Positions 36,340 through 47,897 are shown, counted from the stretch's first letter. The stretch is 60,000 nt of DNA from Bolinopsis microptera (GCF_026151205.1 NC_087083.1:11408944-11468943), one strand, 5' to 3'. The notes: generated from the letters alone by a model not told the origin. A program made the numbers and translations.

Positions 36340-38928
36340 ATGGATAAAAGGAAAGGCAGTCCCACTACATAAAAGAACACAGAATTTATGTTATTTCTGC
36401 AGCACACCCTCACGATTTTATAGGAAACTCCTGGTAATGTTTTTGTGGCTACCTTGCAGAGGAATGGATAACATGGAGACAAAGCATCCATCAAAACTTT
36501 TTCTGGATATGGAGTGAAATCATTTCAAGATGATACAACAGAGTCACCAAAGAAGCAACATGTCTCTGTGCATGAATCATGAGGAAACTAGCTGTAGTGC
36601 TCACATGTGGATATCAATAGCACTGAAGATACAATAATTTAGATGACTTAAAAGCCATCAACGAGGCATTGCATGGTTTACCCAGGGCCCCCATTAGAAA
36701 CAAGAGCCAGTGGACCACAAAATTGAAATCACTAGATGTATCTTCTGGAATGAAAGTCTATCTGTGTCATCAGCCAATATTTAAATCCAGTGCAAAGACT
36801 TCAGAATGACCATGGGGTATTGGATTTAATTCAGCAGCAGTATCGTGGTAATGGACGAAAATGCCAACACCGATTGTTTCCCCCTCCTTAACAGTGGGCA
36901 AGAGTGGTCCAGGTAAAGAATATATGTCATCCTTAGCTGTGGCCCAAAACTGGGATTGTCATATGAGAAAAGTATAAAAGTCTTGAGTCCATTTAACAAG
37001 GCTTGTCGAAGAAATGCTGCACGAAAAAGCACAACCTTGTGTGGCACCAAATGGTGCGTTTAACGTATCATTGATAAAACCGGAGCAGAGATAGAGCTTG
37101 TCAAGGAAGCCTATAACGAGTTAGAGATAGTTCCTGATCTGACTTCTTTCTTTGCCGGACGTCCTTGCTTCTTGATTTTTCATTCTGAAAGTTGTTCCCT
37201 GGTCAGGGACTTGCCAAAAAGGGAACGAGGTAACAACAATCGATTTTTATTTTAAGAATTGAAAGTTATTTTATTACACAGGTATCTACGTGAAACATCT
37301 TACTTATGTTTTTCCCGTCTGTGTTTATCTTACTGAAGTGGTCCACGGCATCCTCTATTGAGTCTTTTTTCACTGAGACCTTAAAACAAACCGCATTACC
37401 AAGAAAATAATACACAGAGGAACTGGCACAGGACAAATTTCTGAAGTGTCCTTGATTGCACACCTAATTAGAGTTCCCACGGATTTCTCTGAATTAGTGG
37501 GAATACGAGGAGTGTTGGTGACGTACGAAAATATTATTCAAATGTCTCTTATATTCCCAAACCATGTTAGGTCGGTAACAAGCAGAAAAAGCATAAAATT
37601 AAGTGTTGCTAGTCGGTAAGAATATGATATGGTAACTGCGTCCTGCAATCGCAATCTGCATGAAGAATATCTTCCCCGAAAAAAAAAATAAGAAAAAATA
37701 ATCAATATAATCATAAACTTAAAATATAATAAAGATGGTAGATCAATGTTCTATAATAATGCGATGTTAGATTTCGATTACACGAACTATATGATAGGTG
37801 ACTGGTCATATGCTCAATATCAGCATGTACAGTATAAGTTGTAAAGCTTTTGCTCTTAGAATGAAACTCTGGTTGGCTTTGGCGTAATGACGTATTTTTC
37901 TGTCAAATAGTTAAGTATTGCGCTAATAGTTCTATGTGTCTGATATATAATGACGTATCTGGTGGGTGGGAGGTGGGGGGGGGTGGGGGGGGGGGGGGGG
38001 TGGGCGGGGGGGGAGGGGGGGTTTGCTAGCTATGTTGGTGCTTGGTGCCGTGAGTTGGGGAGTTGGATGATGATTGGAGCGCTAAATGGCGGGGTTAAGA
38101 GGGGGGGGGGGGGTCATCAAATCAGAAATTTATGAGGATTGGTGGGAGGGGGCAGCGGGGATCTGGTTGAGCGGTACAGGGATGTAGGAATCGGGGTAGC
38201 TGGAAGGTGGAATTTATTGGAAAATAATTCTTTTCAGAGGTCAGAGTAACTCGAGACTCAGGTACAGACTGGTTTGGAAGGCAACTCAAACACAACTGAA
38301 GACTTTTGTGATTCTTGGAGTTTGGGGGGAAAGTGAAACATTATTGGTTTAGTGGATCCATTTTCAACAGGCGGTGTGTAATTGGTGTGGTTATTTTAAA
38401 GGAGATAACACGTGAATATAAGTGTAAATTTACTAGACCGGGAAATTGTAAAGAATTTAACAATTTCCACCTTGGAAAATTATCTTTCTCTTTCAGGTTG
38501 ATTTAATCGCATTCTTTTTCCCTCAGGATGTTGAAGGATACGTAAATTGTTAGCAAGAAAGATAAGTTCAGCAAATTCTTCTCGTTCTCACTCGGGACAG
38601 CAACACCACATTCCTCGAACGTATTCCAACTGAACACAACCATCACCCACTCCATGTTCGCACAACTCCAGGAACTGGACCTGACAACGTCTGTCTCTAG
38701 AAGCAGCAGTTTACGAGGAAGGAGAGACCATGATTGCAGATCTGGCCCTGGTTAGTGGGGTTTGGTTTTGTTATGTTCGGAGCGTTCCGAGGGATCAGAG
38801 GGAAGCTTTTAATAACCAAGAGTCCAAGTTATACAACAAGAAGGACCGACATAGAACGTGTTGAGCAGCTGGGGAAGTTAAAGAAGTTGTCCCAGAGGAG
38901 GACATCCAGATCAAGAACAGGATGCTGA
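36340..38928 (+). CDS. ENO4: Enolase 4-like gene, array copy 4
   Basis: Exon 1 spans 36340-37229, exon 2 38238-38373 and exon 3 38527-38928. A continuous stretch near the end preserves GFVMFGAFRGIRGK, TDIERVEQLG and a basic tail, which fixes the C-terminal reading frame. TGA is at 38926 and AATAAA at 39040. The intron between exons 1 and 2 is disrupted by a G-rich stretch of about 250 bases (37950-38200) that the other copies lack. The coding exons otherwise match the other copies with private indels. Confidence 0.72.
37950..38200. other. G-rich aberrant stretch in unit 4 intron
   Basis: Long G runs with occasional T, A and C replace the sequence that in other units reads CAGTTGCTATCTATTTGCTG and what follows. 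G content collapses back to normal at about 38200. It looks like base-calling failure rather than biology, though a genuine G-quadruplex-forming insertion cannot be excluded. Confidence 0.55.
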
Positions 38929-41738
38929 GAGTGGACCAAGGAAGTGTGTTCGAAAATCTGTACACATGTACATTAGTGACCTGTTGTTTTCTGCATTTTG
39001 TCGAAAAATTAGTTTATATTTTGGCCAACACGGAGCGAAAATAAAGTTTTAATAGTTTTTTTGTGACGAATTACAAATTTTTACCCTGTTCAAGTGTGAA
39101 ATTTTGCCATTGTTAACATAGCACTGGCCATATAATAATTTTTATAATGACCGGCGATGGTTGAAATATATGTTTATTGATCCATAGTACGTATATAGGG
39201 TGTTTAAGTTGGTATACTAATATTTACCTCAATTTCACCATGTTGAGATATCATACCAATTTATGTGACATAAATTTACCTAATTTCTGCTTCTGTTTTT
39301 GTATTTGCCTATAACAATGAAATATGTGAACATTTCCAAACACGCTGCAGCTAACAAAACAATGCTCAAGGACTATTCCATTTCGTTGTCAGGATGCCAT
39401 AAACATCCCCATATAAATTTTCTTAAATGTGTGACGGAGTTAACATGGGGCATATATACCAGTTAAAACGAAAAAGTCCTAAATAGTAGATAATAGTCAT
39501 AATGCATCTGATCCTATTATTTGAAAGTCGAAAATTTTGTCAAACACGGCAACATAGGGTCCATATAAACTCTGTCACATTTGTTTTGATTTTTTATAGT
39601 GTTACAAAGTTTACAACTCACTGCCGCCGCATTTAAGCGATATCTCCCTTCGTCTGATAAATAGAATCGTTAGTGCGACAAAGTTTAACTAGAGGAGTAA
39701 AACGATTATCCTAACCATGAGGGTTTATATAGTTTTGATAGGGGGAATCAATTTTACATCAGCGTGCCATGAGTAGGGTCACTAATATTTACCAATATCC
39801 TCAAACATCAATGAACTGGTCCTTCTATAATATACCGTGCTAAAACACAGGGTCATTTCGGCTAATGGTCTAAGAAAAAATGTCTATTTTACAACGATGC
39901 CTTTTTTCAACTACTTTACCATCTATTCCGAGTGTCAGGACTGAGGACCAAGAACGATTGGGGCTTAACAATGGTCATTTAGAAATCCATTCTTTGTTGC
40001 GACATGTGGGACCATCAGGTTATGAAATTGTTTTATGTAGTTAAACTCCTTTGTCGGTCCAATCAAGCAGGGCATGGCTAATTGCTAAACAGTGCACTTT
40101 TAAGCTTTCCCTCAAAAACATATCCTACTGCATGATAAGTCCAGCCATGCATAAGCGTAAGGCTACGCGTCCTCCCACTTCAAACTTGTACATTCCTATC
40201 ATGGTACATAGCCTCACCTAACCATGTGCTTTCTGCCACTGCCGGTGCGCTTGTTATCGCAAGCGGGGTCATGATTAATGTTTATTGTAGTCAAACTCCT
40301 GGGGGGACCAATCAATGCAGGGCCATGGCTAATTGTTGATTATTAAACACTAAACAGTGCACCGTTTAAAATAATTTCCTTGGAAACAGATCTCAATCCA
40401 TGCTTAGTCAGCCAAATGCTAAGTCATCCAAGATGTTTTTGTTGGAGGCGTTTAGTATGTTTGTCAGTGGGTCAGCCTGGGAGGACTACTTTGGTCATTG
40501 AGGGCCTCTTGTAGGTGTTGAAAGCATCACATCCCAGATTTAAGGCAACGCTGAAGACAGATCCTACTTGAGAGCAATCATTTTTGATCTAGAAATTTAT
40601 TTCCTACAGCTCACTTTCTACTTAACTGGTACGCTAGATAAACATTGTAAATGGCAAAAAAAATTTGAAATTTTGTTTTCTTTAAAAGGTTGTTTTCCTT
40701 AATTACAGTAAGATGACCTGATTTACTGCAGAAGTTTGGGAAAAGGGAACAGTTTCAGTTAATCAGGGTTGGTGGTAAATTCAGGGTTGTTGAATGGAAT
40801 TGTTTTTCATGGCGTATGGTAAGCACTATTGGGGGAAGGAAAAGCTGCAGGTTTGCGATAATCAGGGTTTTACGAGCAAGTTGAATATCTCGACCCTACT
40901 TAGTCCCCCCATCATGCAAACTGTACAGCACTGTATTATAATTGTCTAAGTCCTAATACTCCCAAAAGATGGTTCTCTGTCACGTCCGTAGGCAAAGAGA
41001 AAGATTGACAACAAATTAGTGTGGCTGGGAGCGGCAGTTTTGTTTTGATTTTATCAGGTCCGGGTATTTATCCCTTTTGTCTTAAAAGTTTAACGTTAAG
41101 ATAACGCTCCTTAAATTAGTTTAATTGCAGGCGACATCAGATTAGTTTATACAGGACACGTTTTAACGAAGACACCATACTCTCCCCACAATAAGGGGGG
41201 CCATAATTGTTTCATTATGTATAAGTAAATAATTATAATTTTATCGGCGTTCTCAATAAGAGTTCTCAACTGCCTAGGCATCAAACCTGGCAATCGGTAA
41301 TTTCTCCTCTGGCCCGGAATCAGCTGACCTAGGACAGAGGAATAAAGACGGTGGAGACTGTGTGGGAAGTCTACAAAATGTGGATGTTTTTTACAAGAAC
41401 AGGGCTGGCAATGCAAGGGAAGAAAAATGGGCGAAACAATCATAAAGTGTATAATAGAATGAGAAGCGGGTCTCAATAAGAGGTCTCGACTGCCTATAGG
41501 CATCAAACCATGGCAATCGTAATTTTCCGCTGGCCGGAGTCAGCTGACCCTAGGTGACGCAGAGGGTCAAACAGGCTTGCAATGCAAGGGAAGAAAATGT
41601 GGCGAAACAATCATAAAGTTTATATAATATGATTAACAAATAGAAATTATATGAATTACATAAATTCTTGCCTCCTAAACATGAATATTTAGCAAAATCT
41701 CTTCGATAGCATTAATGATGTAGAGAGGGACATAAGAG

Positions 41739-42035
41739 CCTGAGGTTCTGGTGTCTACAGGTGTTTCACCCACTGTTAGGTCATTGTTCGAGACAGTTTA
41801 CTTGACTAGTAGAACGGGGAACAACAGTGTTAAGAAGTTTATACTTTGTGCATAACTGAACCTCCAGAGAAGACACTGGCAATGCCAGGGAGGGTGAGTA
41901 GCTCTTGCCGCAGCCTCAATGGACTGCTGCCGTTACCGACCCCGGGTGCTGACGCTCGAGTATTAGCCTCGGACCCAGCTACTCACTAGCTCTGGGTTTC
42001 TGGCGGGGGGGGGGCCTTATTATATTATTATTACT
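41739..42035. repeat. SINE-like repeat in array unit 5
   Basis: Unit 5 counterpart of the 13591-13895 block, ending in a G run and a TTATTATATTATTATT tail. Confidence 0.6.
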
Positions 42036-42063
42036 GTATAATACACTTATCCCATTATAATCA

Positions 42064-43015
42064 ATGGATGAAAAGGGAAAGGCAGTCCACTAACTAAAAG
42101 AACACAGGGAATTGATTGTTAATCTACATGCAGCAAAACCCTCAACGATGTGTATAGAAACATCCTGGTATGGTTTTGTGCGTACCTTTGCAGAGGAATT
42201 AGATTAAGCATGCACAAAGCACCACAAATACTGATGTCTGGATATGGAGTAAATCATTCATGATGGATATCACAGGAGTCACCATTGAAGCAACATGCTT
42301 GTGCATAATCATAGGAAAAATCTGATAGTGCTTACCTGTGGATCTCAATAGCACTGCAAGATACAACCAAGGAATGTTAGATAATAAAAGCCATCAACAG
42401 ATGCATTGCAAGGTGTTCAGCATTAAAGAACAAGAGCCAGCTGACACAAAATGGAAATCACTAGTGTATCTTCACCATCGAGAATGAAGCTATCTGTGTC
42501 ATCGCAATATGTTAATCCCAGTGCCAGACACAGTAACCAAGTTATCCAATGTTGGACTTATCTTCTAGCCGCAGCATCATACTAGTGGTACAAAGGGCCT
42601 GAAAACAACCACTGCCAGACACCACCGATGTTTCCCTCCGTAACTAGTGGCAAGAAGTAGGGTCCCACCAAGAAATAATGATGTCACTCCCTTTAGCGGT
42701 GGCCCTAAACGGGATTGTTCATACTGATGACAAGTATGAATGCATACTTGAGTCAATTTACAAGGCTGTCGAAGAATTGATGCGAACTAAAAAAGCAGCA
42801 ACCTTGTGTGTCACCAATGGTAGCGTTTAACGAGACATGTGATAAACCGAGCAGAATGATAGAGCTTCGTCAAGGCGAAGCTATAACTGAGTTAGGAAAT
42901 AGTTTCCTGGATCTGACTCTCTTCTCTCTTATTGTCCACTGGCCACGTCCTCTAGCATCATGTTGTCATGATTCTGAAGATTGCTCTGTCAGAGAAGGAT
43001 CTGCAAAAGGGACAA
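42064..43015 (+). pseudogene. ENO4: Enolase 4-like gene, truncated array copy 5
   Basis: Only exon 1 is present (ATGGATGAAAAGGGAAAGGC at 42064, ending at about 43015 before GTAACAACAAATCG). The following intron continues to about 43650 and then breaks into segment A', so exons 2 and 3 with the enolase C-terminal barrel half are missing. Exon 1 is also the noisiest of the five (for example extra bases around 42530-42620 and 42930-42980). A complete protein cannot be made from this copy as assembled. Confidence 0.7.
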
Positions 43016-44427
43016 GTAACAACAAATCGATTTTTATTTAAGAATTGTCTCTTGGAAGTTATTTTAACACACATATAGCTTACGTGTACATCTTAGCTGA
43101 TGTTATCTTCTCTGTGTATCTATATTCTTGAGTGTCACTCTTAATGTCTTTTCACAGAGACTGGATTAAAACGGCTTAAAAAAAATAAAAACACAGGAGA
43201 ACTGGCACACACGCCACAAATTTCGTGATAGGGGCTTTTCACCTATATTTGATTTCCCAGTGATCTGAAATATTTGGGATAAGGATTGTGCTACGGAAAG
43301 ATCAATATTCTGTCATAACAGAGGTAGGCGGGTGAAAAAAAGCAGAAAGCAAAAAAAAACTGAACGTGTCTTGCAGTGAGTAAGAATATGAGAGGACCCT
43401 GCGTCCTGCATCGCAATATCTGCAGGGAAGAATACGTCATCCCCCATACTACTCAATATTATCCCATAAACTATATAAATATAATGAATGATTTTAGATA
43501 ACTGTAATAAATGTGAGATGTTAGATTTCGCATATAAACATCGAACTATTTATGAGCTAGATGACGTTACCGGTCAATGCACAATAATCAGCATTTGTAC
43601 AGAATGAAGTTTTTAAGCTTTTGGCCTTAGAATGAAAACTTGCGTGCGAATTAATTTTTGGTCTGTGAGAGCCCTAAAGTCTAAACCAATTATTGGTACC
43701 TTCAAAGCTTCAAGAAAACCTTGTTAGTTTGTCTATACTATAAAACAGACATGAACTATAATAGAATTTCGTGTCCTCTTGATTGTGACCTTATTATTAC
43801 TGTTAGGTAGGTTAACTATTATTATATAGGTTTATATTGCAGTTCCAGATGAAGTTATAGACTTATAGAGTTAAACTTAAGGAGTTATAGACGGCTAGCT
43901 TGACACAAAAACCGGAACTAGGCAATTGCCGCTTACTTCGGCCTGATAATTGGTTTAGAGCTCATACAATATTAATTATAAACCCCAAATTTTTCTGCAA
44001 ATGTTTTGATAATTCCCTTTTCTTGTTGAGCTGATTGCCGTTCCCTGAGAAAAGGCATTAAGTATAGTCACATCGATGTCATTTTGAGAGAAACGTGTTT
44101 GTCGTTTTTTAGGTAATTTTACTCGCATAAAAGGGGTTAACTTTGACATTTATGCGTAAATAAATTATTGTTGTATGTCCTAAACAGTAAACATGCTTAA
44201 AACTTTGAAAGCTTAAATAAAACTTCACTAACACTGATAGATCTAGACTTACTGCCTTTTATCAATTTCAACCGATTCTTCTCTATATAGAAAGGCAGTG
44301 AGTCCATTTTTCCTCAGATAATCATAAAGTTTAATTGACGATGTCAATTCATCGCAGCTCGGCGCGGCACAACAGCGCATCTCGCCGATCTAGCGAGGAG
44401 CCTCATTGAGTGCGCGGCGCGGCGCGG

Positions 44428-44865
44428 CACAGGAGGGGCTAAGTGCAAAGAAACTGCTGAGCAGCAGTGAGCAGCAGTGAGCAGCAGTGAGCAGCAGTGA
44501 GCAGCAGTGAGCAGCAGTGAGCAGCAGTGAGCAGCAGTGAGCAGCAATGAGCAGCAGTGAGCAGCAGTGAGCAGCAGTAAGCAGCAGTGAGCAGCAGTGA
44601 GCAGCAGTGAGCAGCAGTGAGCAGCAGTGAGCAGCAGTGAGCAGCAGTGAGCAGCAGTGAGCAGCAGTGAGCAGCAGTGAGCAGCAGTGAGCAGCAGTGA
44701 GCAGCAGTGAGCAGCAGTGAGCAGCAGTGAGCAGCAGTGAGCAGCAGCTTGAGCAGCAGTGAGCAGCAGTGAGCAGCAGTGAGCAGCAGTGAGCAGCAGT
44801 GAGCAGCAGTGAGCAGCAGTGAGCAGCAGTGAGCAGCAGTTTATTTGCACTTAGCCCCTCCTGTG
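44428..44865. mobile_element. TIR element with (GAGCAGCAGT)n interior, copy 1
   Basis: The left end CACAGGAGGGGCTAAGTGCA is mirrored at the right end (TGCACTTAGCCCCTCCTGTG, 44846-44865). The TIRs are about 24 bp, followed by (A)AACTGCTG-type sequence. The interior is about 38 units of the 10-bp repeat GAGCAGCAGT. A at 5620 has no insert, so this inserted after, or was lost before, the duplication. Flanks share GCGG, compatible with a 4-bp target duplication but blurred by local GCGCGG repeats. The minus-strand frames of Leu/Thr/Ala/His/Cys repeats are a by-product of the 10-bp unit. Confidence 0.8.
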
Positions 44866-45017
44866 GCGGCACACCCAGCAAATTCTACCGGCTGGGGTAT
44901 ATCTCCAAAAGTAAAATAAATAGAACCTTCCGGTTTTCAACAAAATTTCCGTCTCGTAAATTTAAAGTTAGCTCCCCAGGAGCAAAATTTGGGACAACTT
45001 AGATTCTGAATTAAATC

Positions 45018-45343
45018 GAAAAGTTTGATTTTGGACTAAATAAAAGATCGCAGCTTTTAAACTTTGCAAAGTAATGTCGTTGTCATAACTACTAGTACTA
45101 GGCTAAATGCAGCGTGCCAAAGGTGAACTTGATGTGACGCTCGAGGACTAACGTGCTGTTGAAACTCGATCACCTCTAGCGAGCCCGGCAGGCGGTAAGG
45201 TTTTTTGGGTTAAAAGTATGTGCAAGAGCAATCCATTCAATTTTCTATGTGAACGAACAATATACAGCCTATTATAAGAGCCCAGATTTCCACTAAAACA
45301 CTGGCAAGTGCATAATGATTAATGCAAATGCTAAAGAGCTAAA
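45018..45343. other. Private stretch of segment A'
   Basis: About 326 bp not found in A. It is unique-looking sequence with no open frame of note and no clear element ends. It sits exactly where A switches into the 7.1 kb inverted-repeat structure. Confidence 0.5.
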
Positions 45344-45757
45344 CACAGGAGGGGCTAAGTGCAAAAAAACTGCTGCTCACTGCTGCTCACTGCTGCTCAC
45401 TGCTGCTCACTGCTGCTCACTGCTACTAACTGCTGCTCACTGCTGCTCACTGCTGCTCACTGCTACTAACTGCTGCTCACTGCTGCTGTCGCGCGCGCGC
45501 CCATAGCAGCAGTGAGCAGCAGTTAGTAGCAGTGAGCAGCAGTGAGCAGCAGTTAGCAGCAGTGAGCAGCAGTGAGCAGCAGTTGCGCGCAGCGTGCGTT
45601 GCCCAGTAAATACACGCATATAACTGCTGCTCACTGCTGCTCACTGCTGCTCACTGCTACTAACTGCTGCTCACTGCTGCTCACTGCTGCTCATTGACAG
45701 CAGCAGTGAGCAGCAGTGAGCAGCAGTGAGCAGCAGTGAGCAGCAGTGAGCAGCAGT
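45344..45757. mobile_element. CACAGGAGGGG element, copy 2, truncated, with flipping satellite
   Basis: It begins with the same TIR (CACAGGAGGGGCTAAGTGCA) but has no right TIR. The 10-bp satellite changes orientation three times: TGCTGCTCAC up to about 45487, AGCAGCAGTG from 45506 to 45581, TGCTGCTCAC from 45622 to 45690, and CAGCAGTGAG from 45701 to 45757. The switches lie at short GC-rich or AT-rich joints (GTCGCGCGCGCGCCC, TTGCGCGCAGCGTGCG, ATTGACA). Neighbouring blocks can fold into very long hairpins. Confidence 0.7.
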
Positions 45758-45767
45758 GATATGACCA

Positions 45768-46148
45768 AGGAATTGTTATAGTATACTAGTTTCTCGTATG
45801 GGTTAGGGTTTCAGCATATGCGTTTGTTAGGGATTGGGCTAGGGTCCCGGTTAGGGTTAAAAAAGTCACGTGACAGTCGAGTGTAGAGTGATATTAATCA
45901 TCATATCCGCCGTAGTCCGTACTATGAAGAGTTTACTGAGAGACAGTGTTACTATACCTAGCTTGCTAGTCTATATTATTATTAGTATATTGGTCACTAT
46001 TCTCACGTATAATGCGAGAAAAGAGCGCCCGGTCTTGGGATTGGCGTGCCAGTTAAAAGATAAGACTGTACTACTCGAACTGACGACCTTTGATCTGAGG
46101 CTGATATTAAATAAGCTACTGAGAGGTGGGAGCGACAAGTGTGACTGA
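45768..46148 (+). CDS. Small membrane-protein-like ORF, copy in A'
   Basis: The open frame at 45870-46148 has an extra 18 residues at the start (MTVECRVILIIISAVVRT) before the shared MKSLLRDSVTIP start at 45924. It keeps the hydrophobic segment and the KDKTVLLELTTFDLRLILNK tail. The shared part differs from the A copy by one residue. The preceding 45768-45869 is the partial MITE-derived sequence with GGGTTAGGGTTTCAGC. The same alternatives apply as for the A copy. Confidence 0.3.
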
Positions 46149-47055
46149 AGACATACTACCTATAATATCTGTATCAGCCTGTATCTTGGATCCAGATAAC
46201 CCCCGATAAAGGGAGCAGTAGGGCAAAAGTTGATTGACGATGTCAACCCTTCCAGATCGTTGCTCTGCGCGGCGAAGCAAGAATGCTAGTTTGCGCGGCG
46301 CGTCGAAGGGGCGAAGTCCTCCAAGGCAAAAGTAGCTGCTTTCTAGATGCAGAGAGCCGCACTGACAGGGAATGTCCCCGTGTATACTGTATAGGGTTTA
46401 CAGTTAACAGGGTTTATAGGGAGATGGGCAGGGTTATGTTACAACATCTACACGGGTTGTATTGTGACAGGAACGAGTAATTCTACAGTACGGAATTCAA
46501 TTTATGCAATTATATTATCACTAGAAAGCCCGTGGTAACAGGAAGGAAGAAAGTAGTATTTTTTTGAAATAAATTTTTAATCACAAACAAAAATATTCAT
46601 CTCAACCGAGGATACAGCCGATTTAAATATAAAACACTTTAAGTTTAAACAAAAAGTGATAACCACAATACAAAACCGATCAAAATGACGTTAAAACAAT
46701 CATTGCACATGCATGTGCGCGTTTCAACACCGTTACCATGGTTACTACTTACTATGCAATCTTTTGCTTTGTGCCTAATAGTAATTTGAACGTGAACGGT
46801 CGTACATACAGACAGACAGAAAGAAATTATAATATTGACTAGATATAGAAGGCCCGTGGTCACAGGGAGGAAGCTAAAAGGATTTTTTGATAGTCATGTT
46901 TTTATCGCATCAAAAAATATTCATCCTGACCGAAAATACAGCCGATTAGAATGTAAAACATTGCAAACATAAACGTAATAATAATGTAACAAAAAAGCCG
47001 ATCATAATGATGTCTAAAATCTTTGCACGTGCGAGACGCGCGTAGCAACCAGGCC

Positions 47056-47387
47056 CACAGGAGGGGCTAAGGGGTCGTTCACATATTACGTAATCAGCTG
47101 AGGGGGGGGGGGGGGGTTTCCGAATGATTACGCTAGTGTAATTTTGACACAATAGCTATGTGTAAAACTGATTACGGAGGGGGGGGGGGTAAAAATGTTC
47201 AAAAAAATGATTACGTAATATGTGAACGACCCCTAAGTGCAAAGAAACTGCTGCTAACTGCTGCTAACTGCTGCTAACTGCTGCTCACTGCTGCTCACTG
47301 CTGCTCACTGCTGCTCACTGCTGCTCACTGCTCAGCAGCAGTGAGCATCAGTAAGCAGCAGTTTCTTTGCACTTAGCCCCTCCTGTG
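47056..47387. mobile_element. CACAGGAGGGG element, copy 3, with nested MITE
   Basis: It is bounded by the same TIRs (CACAGGAGGGGCTAA at the left, CCCCTCCTGTG at the right). A at 13531-13535 reads AGGCCTGGG without any insert. The outer element is split after CTAA by a second element (47071-47233). With that removed, its left TIR and satellite (about ten units, flipping orientation near 47330) are restored. At most 1 bp appears duplicated at the target. Confidence 0.75.
47071..47233. mobile_element. Nested Harbinger-like MITE with TAA target duplication
   Basis: A 163-bp element with TIRs GGGGTCGTTCACATATTACG at the left and CGTAATATGTGAACGACCCC at the right. It is flanked by TAA at 47068-47070 and 47234-47236. 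A TWA duplication fits PIF/Harbinger. The interior has two G runs of 11 to 16 bases. It is non-coding and must rely on a transposase elsewhere. Insertion into the outer element gives a clear order of events. Confidence 0.75.
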
Positions 47388-47447
47388 CTGGGCGTTTGTA
47401 CATACAAACAGAAAGCCCGTGGTCACACTCACAGCTAGGGAGGAAGT

Positions 47448-47768
47448 CTGAGGTTCCGGTGGTCTACAAGTGTTTCACCAGCTGTTTGGTCAAATCTAGC
47501 CCGTTACTTGGAATAGTAACGGAGGAACTGACAGTGTTAATAGTTTAAACTTTGTGCTATAACTGGACCTCAGGAAGAAGACATCTGGCGATGCCAGGGA
47601 GTGAGTAGCTCTTGCCGGCAGCCATCCATTGGACTGCTGCCGTTACCGACCACGCTAGGGTGCTAACCACGAGTATCAGCAACGGACCCATTACTCACTA
47701 GCTCTGTTGTTCTGAGCGGGGGCCTTATTATTATTATAATTATTATAATTATTATTACTATTGTTTAA
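47448..47768. repeat. SINE-like dispersed repeat, copy in A'
   Basis: Clean counterpart of 13591-13895, with a TTATTATTATAATTATTATAATT tail slightly longer than in A. Confidence 0.6.
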
Positions 47769-47897
47769 GACAAAATGCTTGTATTGCACGCCTCGGCCGG
47801 CATAAAACCAAATATGCTTAAATTGTTGCGCCATGCTAAAATTGTTATGTTTTAAATCTGCTTTTTTGTTCAACAATGGAACAAAGAGCGAAAACTC

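Larger units (their letters stand above)
17405..43660 (+). repeat. Tandem array of a 5.57 kb unit, about 4.7 copies, with ENO4-like gene
   Basis: A common anchor GTGGGACCATCAGG (slightly altered in unit 2) occurs at 17407, 22980, 28540, 34116 and 40006, giving periods of 5573, 5560, 5576 and 5890 bp. All units have the same order: two paired sub-repeats beginning TTTGTAGTCAAACTCCTTTG, a ~200-bp tandem dimer containing CTGGCCCGGAGTCAGCTGAC, a SINE-like block, then the ENO4-like gene and its 3' flank. Unit 5 stops after the first gene exon, at about 43650, where A' starts. Unit 4 is longer because of abnormal sequence at 35580-35930 and 37950-38200. Units differ mainly by single-base indels scattered without phase, a long-read error signature. 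Confidence 0.9.

Noticed and set aside
44344-44881. Leu-Thr-Ala-His-Cys repeat proteins on the minus strand
   Set aside because: A 10-bp repeat without stops gives these in several frames at once; the block is the interior of a TIR element.
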